Source: Unio delphinus (taxonomy: Eukaryota; Mollusca; Bivalvia; Unionida; Unionidae). From it: DNA of 64,000 nucleotides. The position numbers were made by a program, and so were the translations under genes. Where the stretch lies: contig JAQISU010000108.1 in NCBI GenBank assembly GCA_029339505.1, forward strand, positions 19,973,501 to 20,037,500, given 5' to 3'. The notes under the pieces were generated by a model. The model had not been told where the DNA came from. It did no database searches and saw only the letters and a program-made list of their open reading frames with translations. This document shows positions 58,894-64,000 of this stretch, piece by piece; position 1 is the stretch's first letter, and each line of letters starts with the position of its first letter.

Positions 58894-58913
58894 GCGGACG
58901 TGAAGGAAAACAT
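58894..58913 (-). promoter_or_regulatory. shared upstream motif, copy 2
   Basis: Same word as 57945-57964, about 70 nt ahead of the 59-aa ORF. The preceding minus-strand bases (TTTTTTATCACAG) look like a 3' splice site, so it could be the start of an exon. Confidence 0.4.
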
Positions 58914-59150
58914 CCCTGTGATAAAAAACTTACATTACCCCTATTATCACCAAAACGCGCGGACTTAAAAGAAACACTAGCTCACTTTTTTACTTTACAA
59001 ACATGAATTATAAATTTAACAACTTACTGGATAAAAACGTTGTGCTTATAGACGCACTTCAAACAAAGGTAAAGAAGGAATGTGATTATAGACTCACTTT
59101 AATTTTATTTCTAAGTTCCTCACATAGCATTAGCAAATTTAATTATTAAT

Positions 59151-59186
59151 TCTTTTCAAGAATACTGGTTAGCCCTGAAAAGGGCT
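59151..59186 (-). terminator. histone-type mRNA 3' end 3
   Basis: Minus strand: AGCCCTTTTCAGGGCT (59186-59171), 6-bp stem, UUUC loop, AACCA flank. GAAAAGA comes 13 nt further (59157-59151), the same spacing as at end 1. Confidence 0.75.
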
Positions 59187-59217
59187 GTTTTGTTGCACGA
59201 GGAGTTATGGTGATCTT

Positions 59218-59466
59218 TTACTGTCTAAGATTGCGTCCTCGTCTGGCAACAGGATAATGTCTGCTTCTTCGGAAAGAGAAGGAGAACTTTTTCATGTCCA
59301 CGCGACAGTCGACCAAATCTCTGTCTGGTTCCTGCTGATGCTGCTGTTGATGCTGCTTCTGTTCTCTTTGCTCTCTCTCTCTCTGCTGCTTCTGAAGTCT
59401 ATACTTCTCAGTCCATTCTTCTTTTTCTCTCTTCTCTTCATGCTTTGGCATCAGACTTTGTCTCAT
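59218..59466 (-). CDS. 82-aa Gln/Glu/Arg-rich protein
   Basis: MRQSLMPKHEEKREKEEW, then a long Q/R/E helix (QKQQREREQREQKQ), then an Arg-rich end with SFSFRRSRHYPVARRGRNLR. Stop 31 nt before stem-loop 3. Not a core or linker histone, though the basic tail could bind nucleic acid. Third unit of the cluster. Confidence 0.5.
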   Translation of the reverse strand: MRQSLMPKHEEKREKEEWTEKYRLQKQQREREQREQKQHQQQHQQEPDRDLVDCRVDMKKFSFSFRRSRHYPVARRGRNLRQ

Positions 59467-60401
59467 ACAATGAAAATTGACGTAAGCTTCGTTCAGCTTC
59501 GTTCAGTTTGGCTAGTATTGAGCAAATCTTCGTAGGAAAATGAGTCAATGGTCAGACTGGTCAATCAATAGTTTAATTAAAGTGCTTCGTTCACCGTAAC
59601 ATCTAGCACTGTTTAATGCCAACAGTGTTGGCTATTTAATTAATCCTGTGTGGTAAGGAATAGTGCCATATCTCAGACTGGAATGAATGAATTATGGTTT
59701 TAAGTGAAACCGGCCACTAAGGGTCATTTGTTCACCATTTTACACTACCAATTAATATGGTAGTGATTTAGATTTTCCCGTGAGGAAGGAATGGTGCCAC
59801 ATCCCCACGGGCGTTTATGCATACATAGTATGCTATTTAATTTGGTCGTCATGCGGCACCCCTAAAAGGGGCTATCGACATGAATGAAAGACCTAGGTGA
59901 GTGGGAATAGAACAACCACGCAGTCAACCCTATCAACCAATCGAATGATGCAGAGCTAGAGGTGCAATGGCACCAAATGATGACTAGTGAAAAATGGTTT
60001 CCACTTCTAGTCGTTTGCTGGTGTTGGAGTCAGGCAGCGGAGGAGGAGGAAAAGGATCTGTGAACTTGCACTTTAATGTCATTCGTCTTGCACGCCCTAG
60101 CCTTATGTGGACACCCTATACCGATATTGTGTAAGCTACCTGTGCAACTGAGTCAATTTTCCAAGTTATATTTTTTCCTAACATCCTAACATTCCAATTT
60201 TTGTCTAGTACAGAGTGTACATTTGGTGTCTTTCCTATCAATTTTGTAAACTAGATATGTCAAGTGACATGTGGAGGTTGGTCAATGTCAGGTTAAGTGG
60301 GTTGTTAATTTTGATGGTGGAGAGCCAAAATTGATCAAGTTTGATTTTTGAAGAACGAGATTGTCGAATAGAGTTTCTGAGTCAAAAGGAAACTCTGTAA
60401 G
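59467..60401. other. gene-free stretch
   Basis: No supported gene. A CCCCTAAAAGGGG palindrome at about 59860-59872 resembles the three histone-type hairpins but fits the consensus poorly (3-nt loop, no ACCCA or GAAAAGA). Confidence 0.45.
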
Positions 60402-60479
60402 TATAAATAGCCATTAAAAGGGGTTTTTGATGGAGTGTTACAGGGTGTAACCGATGCTCCCTCATTCCGTCCGGTGAGT
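60402..60479 (+). promoter_or_regulatory. TATA box and 5' splice-donor-like site
   Basis: TATAAATA at 60402-60409 and, about 65 nt on, CCGGTGAGTC (consensus donor G/GTGAGT at 60473-60479). With TTATTAAAG and a terminal AACCTCAGCC-type region near 60595-60640, this resembles the U3-R-U5 part of a retrotransposon LTR, but I could not define both ends. Confidence 0.3.
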
Positions 60480-60878
60480 CCCTGTGGCGTTTTTGGGTGT
60501 ATTGTTTATGTTGTTTTTCCATCTTGATGTTGCCTGCTCCCGTCGTATCAATTCCGTGTTTTCCCTTAACAATTTGGAATACTTTGTGCTGTTATTAAAG
60601 TAGAGTGTACAACCTCAGCCTATTCTCGCGTTGGTAGTTATTCAACGTTAAAATTTAAAGTAATTAAGGTTATTGTATACAAAATTTGTTCCAGCCTTTG
60701 CTGTCATTCTAGATGGTCAGGCATTGACTATCTACATCATGTTATAGGCCTTAGTTCTTATAGCTTAGTTTATAATGCAGCCTTGTGCTGCGGGGCCAAA
60801 CACAAAGGCTTCCCTGGGAGCTCCTATCTCGCCTGAAGGCAATAAACCCAAATCCAAAGCTACCGTAATTCATTCTAG
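60480..60878. other. gene-free stretch at the relic border
   Basis: No supported gene. It may contain the rest of an LTR-like sequence and the unrecognisable 3' part of the minor capsid gene of the second Polinton. Confidence 0.4.
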
Positions 60879-61496
60879 TCAGACTCCGGGACCATCAAAA
60901 CAAATACTGGTCATAACTGGTTTTTGTTTTGTCTTGACCAACCTGAAGTCTCCACCCAACATATCATACAATTCAGGACAAAAGATAATGGCCATAATTG
61001 TATCCTCTGTAAATTCGATCATTAGGCGACAAGTCACTTTATTGTACTCAATGTTAACACTTTTCCTGGCTTTGTCCAATGCTTTACCAAACACAGTGTT
61101 GAACCTGGTAGCAAGTGTAGCCACTAAATGGTGACCACTAAAATAATAGCCTACAGGAATGGTTAACAGATAGGTAGACCGTTTGATTTTAGGGTCTTGT
61201 GTTTTCATCGGGTCACTGACAGCGATAAGTTCGTCAAAGTGTTGCTGCAATTGTTCGTCATACACTTTTACTGTAAAACTGTTTTGATTTTTAACGATGT
61301 TTTTGATTTGTGACGGGTGTATCATTTCCACTAAAGCAGCTTCCCAAAGGGCATCTTGATCCAAATGAATGGCTTGATGTAATTTAGCCGTGTAACAGCA
61401 CAACGTGTTGTTAGGAAACACCTCCATGAAACTGTCACTGGGTAACATTAAGTAAAATTGGTTGCTGTTGTTGTTGTTCATAATTCCAAACTTCAT
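60879..61496 (-). pseudogene. minor capsid protein, N-terminal part (second Polinton)
   Basis: 205 codons. FYLMLPSDSFMEVFPNNTLC at the start (a QFYLMLPS strand), LWEAALVEMIHPSQIKN, an IPVGYYFSGHHLVATL block and MLGGDFRLVK: the conserved order of the first jelly roll of Polinton minor capsids (penton-like). It stops where the second half should begin, and the next codons contain further stops. Probably truncated by mutation. Confidence 0.8.
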
Positions 61497-61883
61497 CTGT
61501 CCGAGGAGTCACTCGAGGTTAAAGGAGTGTCTAAAAGATGATTGTGATTGGAGGGGTGACTGTTAGGAGAATGACTGACGACGGACGCAAGGCTCCCAAT
61601 ATTGTTACTGTTGTTACCGATGAAACTGCTGAGTAAAATGGTCCACAATTGTTTGTCTCCTTGTTGCAAACTCAAATTAGCAATGGCTGCACCGATGACA
61701 CAATATACCACAAAGAATTGGCAGAAAAAGACGATTTGCGTTTTAGGTACACGTTCTCTACATCACACCTACAAGGGTTGCTTTTGTAAATCTTGCAAAG
61801 AAGAACTGGGTGAAGGAGTAGTCACTGAGGTAGCTGAAGCTGTATTGAAAGGCATGATGGTCACTTCTTTTTATAGTCGATGA
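61493..61883 (-). pseudogene. small single-TM virion-block protein (second Polinton)
   Basis: A frame with stops near 61780 followed by KTQIVFFCQFFVVYCVIG, then AAIANLSLQQGDKQLWTILL. One membrane span followed by a short polar domain and a Ser/Asn-rich tail. Similar small membrane proteins lie between integrase and minor capsid genes in related elements. The last codon overlaps the minor capsid start. Two stops lie in the N-terminal part. Confidence 0.6.
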
Positions 61884-62897
61884 CTTGCGAAGCGACAATC
61901 CAAGAATTAAAACTGGGAGGATAACCTTTCCAACGCACTTTGACTTCTTTGACACGACGTTTTCCTACTTTACGAGTTCTTTGTTCGAGAATGCTTTCAA
62001 TGTCGTACAATTCGTCTTCTTTTTTGGTGACACGTTGTAACTCTTTTAATACTTCTGCGTTCATGTCTTCCAATTTATAGACGGTAGGATGACGATCACG
62101 CACTCGTCCAGTAACACGAAACAATTCGGTGGTCCCGTTGGGTAAGTAATCATTGTCGAAAGTGCGTTTGGTTTTGCCAATGCTAACCAAATCTCCAGTG
62201 GTTAACACTCCACCTTTCTTGTCGGTGTCACATCTTGTGGGGCACGTCCAATGCTTTTTTGGTAAGATTGGTTGTATGCTTGGACTAAGTGCGGTAAGAC
62301 GTCGATGTACTACTTGAAAGTTTGCTGAGGCATAAAATATTTCCACATGCGTTCTTTCAGGGTGCTATGAAAACGTTCCACGATGCTGGATTTTGTTTCA
62401 GGATTTTCGGTGGTAAAAATATGAATGTTACTTTTCTTTAATTCTCGTTGGAAAGCTTGGTTCAGAAATTCGGTGCCTTTGTCGGTTTGCCATCGAAGAG
62501 GGTGACGACCACTTTGTTTCAACACCAGTTGCAGGGCTCGTACTAACTCTCCGCTCAATTTGGATGTCAATGATATGACCCAGGCAAATTTAGAAAAGAC
62601 GTCGATGACATAAAACAAATACTTGCAGCCACGATTGTAGGTGGCTAAATGAGAAACATCGGCTAAACCGGCTTGCCATTGTTGATCGATGCCTTCCACT
62701 TGAGTGCGACTTCTGTGAAAGTTTCGTCGAATTGGTTTGTGTAAAGTGTACATAGCTTGATCTTATAGCCATCGTTAAACTTCAGGTAAACGGAGCTTTT
62801 TCAGTCGAGTCTTAACAGCACGATGCAATTTCTGAACGCCTTCGTAATCTGTAGAGGGGGCTGGACCGTAGGAAATGCTGGCTAACACCTTATTCAT
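61861..62897 (-). pseudogene. rve integrase with C-terminal chromodomain, multiply broken
   Basis: ATG 62897 starts MNKVLASISYGPAPSTD. Two TAA codons (62775-62777 and 62763-62765) precede the catalytic core in 62310-62753: LADVSHLA (first Asp), WQTDKGTEFL (second Asp), SIVERFHSTL (Glu). TAG at 62310-62312 and then a frameshift near 62220 lead into VSIGKTKRTFDNDYLPNGT and a chromodomain (DIESILEQRT ... VRWKGYPPSFNSWI). All domains of a chromointegrase are present but in pieces. The C terminus overlaps the start region of the membrane-protein gene. Confidence 0.88.
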
Positions 62898-63117
62898 GAT
62901 TTTGGTAATAAGTCACCCACTCTTCGATGATACTGATTTGGGTGGGGCGCAATGGTAGATGTTTGGAAACGGTGTTACTTGTCCGATGTGAGACAGGAGT
63001 AAACATCGAAGGCCATGGTGGTGGAGGAAATGGGATAGCTTTGATCTTCTTTTCTTTTCTCACTTCTGGTTTCCTTTCTTTCTTTCTAACATCTCTCCAT
63101 GGAGGAGTGGCCATCAT
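62890..63117 (-). CDS. Pro/Lys-rich ORF upstream of the integrase
   Basis: 75 codons: a basic start, AIPFPPPPWPSMFTPVSHRT, then LPLRPTQISIIEEWVTYYQN. The stop overlaps the integrase ATG by eight bases. Probably the C-terminal piece of a larger structural gene of the second Polinton; no function assigned. Confidence 0.45.
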   Translation of the reverse strand: MMATPPWRDVRKKERKPEVRKEKKIKAIPFPPPPWPSMFTPVSHRTSNTVSKHLPLRPTQISIIEEWVTYYQNHE

Positions 63118-63738
63118 CTTTTAACCCAAGCTTTGAGTTCTTCTCATTGGGGAGTGGGGAAAGGGTTCAACAAGGAAGTTTTAATCTTACTAGAAATGGG
63201 AGTTGGGTGTTTGAAAGATGTCATGGGTCTCTTCTTCCTTGGGTAATTGTGGGGTTATGTTTGTCTTGTCCGCTGTAGATAGTGATGGCGACGGACTATT
63301 CATTAGAGCCTTCAAATTGTTCAGAGTGGGGTAGAGCTGTTTGTTGCACAGCTTTCCAATGAAAGAGTTGCAGTCGTTTCAAGAGTTGACTGTACTTTTC
63401 CTATTTTTCGGTTTCGGACAAATCGTTTCGATCCATCAGCGATTGCAATTCGTGTCGTAATTGGGACATCTCTGTCAAATGAGGATTGTCTTGTAAATGT
63501 TTTTTTTTGTTCTTGACAACAATGGTATTCCATCCATCGTTTGTAAGGGACCAAAGTCAGGTTTCGTCCTTCCATTGGCTTCCAATGGTTACGTCTAAGA
63601 TCATTGTGCTCGTTGTCCCTTTTATCTTCTGCAAGGATCAACATATTGCTACCCATACCTTGTGGCATCCCTTAGGTCATCCCTTGTGTCATCCCTTTAA
63701 AAAATCTGGCAGCATGTTGGATAGCATGCCGTATTTCG
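63118..63738 (-). pseudogene. broken structural gene of the second Polinton
   Basis: Overlapping minus frames (63321-63668 and others) contain NLTLVPYKRWMEYHCCQEQK and, in a second frame, LKRLQLFHWKAVQQT with an in-frame stop just before it. The pieces line up as one helical protein with at least two frame changes. Such a gene lies between pX and integrase in related elements; role unknown. Confidence 0.45.
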
Positions 63739-63981
63739 CTAATCATCCCAACTAAGGAAGAAGAAAGGGTACAAATCCTCTGCGTTGCACCAACATTTTT
63801 TTTTCTTTGGACAGATGGGTATTTTCTTTTGGATTATTTGACGAAGAACGTGTCGAATTTTGGCTAAGCATTTTTTCTGATGTGGAGACAAAGGTATCGT
63901 ACCTTTCAAGACATTCAAACAACATTCGCACACGGTATCGATGACATCTTTGGAAGCAGTTTTAATGATTTGTTTTCGCAT
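63739..63981 (-). pseudogene. pX-like core protein (second Polinton)
   Basis: MRKQIIKTASKDVIDTVCEC, then CLNVLKGTIPLSPHQKKCLA and a Lys-rich segment (about residues 55-63). The first 60 residues match the helical N-terminal domain of Polinton pX-type proteins. The expected hydrophobic Gly/Leu-rich half is lost by a frameshift in an A-rich tract near 63805. Confidence 0.6.
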
Positions 63982-64000
63982 GTGTGGAGAGGCTTTGGAC

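Larger units (their letters stand above)
60879..64000 (-). mobile_element. second Polinton lineage, decayed left part
   Basis: Minus-strand order from the right edge: pX-like ORF, broken structural ORFs, Pro-rich ORF, chromodomain integrase, small membrane protein, minor capsid. The proteins differ clearly from those of the 10901-26681 element (chromodomain present, different minor capsid), so this is another lineage. Many stops and frameshifts. No terminal repeat is seen; the element continues beyond 64000 or is truncated. Confidence 0.8.

Noticed and set aside
59856..59872. Fourth histone-type hairpin
   Set aside because: A 3-nt loop, a mismatched base pair, and neither the ACCCA flank nor the GAAAAGA element.
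60775..61134. Plus-strand 119-codon frame
   Set aside because: Mostly antisense of the minor capsid gene of the second Polinton. No domain of its own.

Overview
The window is AT-rich, repeat-laden animal nuclear DNA. I found no convincing host gene. The (TA)n, (GA)n and (GATA)n tracts, several minisatellites, tRNA-derived SINEs, non-LTR and Penelope-like retroelement remnants and Polinton-type DNA elements suggest a marine invertebrate. A mollusc, perhaps a bivalve, is my guess from the SINE and repeat style only.

The main object is one large DNA transposon/endogenous virus-like element of the Polinton (Maverick/adintovirus) class at 10901-26681. It has 219/218-bp terminal inverted repeats that are almost identical, AG...CT termini and a 5-bp target duplication (AAACG). 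A left block on the minus strand encodes virion-type proteins: minor capsid (broken), a two-helix membrane protein, a fibre-like coiled-coil protein, an adenain-like cysteine protease, a pX-like hydrophobic protein, the double-jelly-roll major capsid, a small basic pX/core-like protein and two unknowns. A 1.6-kb non-coding block of repeats follows. On the plus strand lies an unusual replicase: a B-family-polymerase-like palm fused to an SF1 helicase, with an HNH nuclease domain in the -1 frame right behind it. Converging on this are a zinc-ribbon ORF, a parvovirus-type phospholipase A2 ORF in its -1 frame, and an rve integrase with two nonsense codons. A diverging FtsK/A32-type packaging ATPase, with one nonsense codon, ends inside the right TIR. 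The element looks young by its TIRs but already carries four nonsense mutations in three hallmark genes. At two independent places a poly-A tract containing A AAA AAC separates two domains.

1-10900 holds minisatellites (46, about 42, 30 and 34 bp), two long (AT)n tracts and otherwise featureless DNA. 26687-56900 is repeat-rich, gene-free flank: an RTE/L2-like RT scrap (minus), a Penelope-like GIY-YIG remnant, a 5'-truncated CR1/L2-like element ending in a (TCAG)n tail, two SINEs, many microsatellites and a 1-kb 39/42-bp minisatellite open on both strands.

57199-59466 holds three short minus-strand transcription-unit candidates. Each ends 20-32 nt before a near-canonical histone-type 3' stem-loop, followed by the same GAAAAGA purine element. 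The encoded small proteins are not core histones. This is the most unexpected arrangement outside the main element.

60879-64000 is the decayed left part of a second, different Polinton lineage (minus strand): minor capsid N-terminal part, small membrane protein, chromodomain integrase with three stops and a frameshift, and pX-like pieces, running off the right edge.
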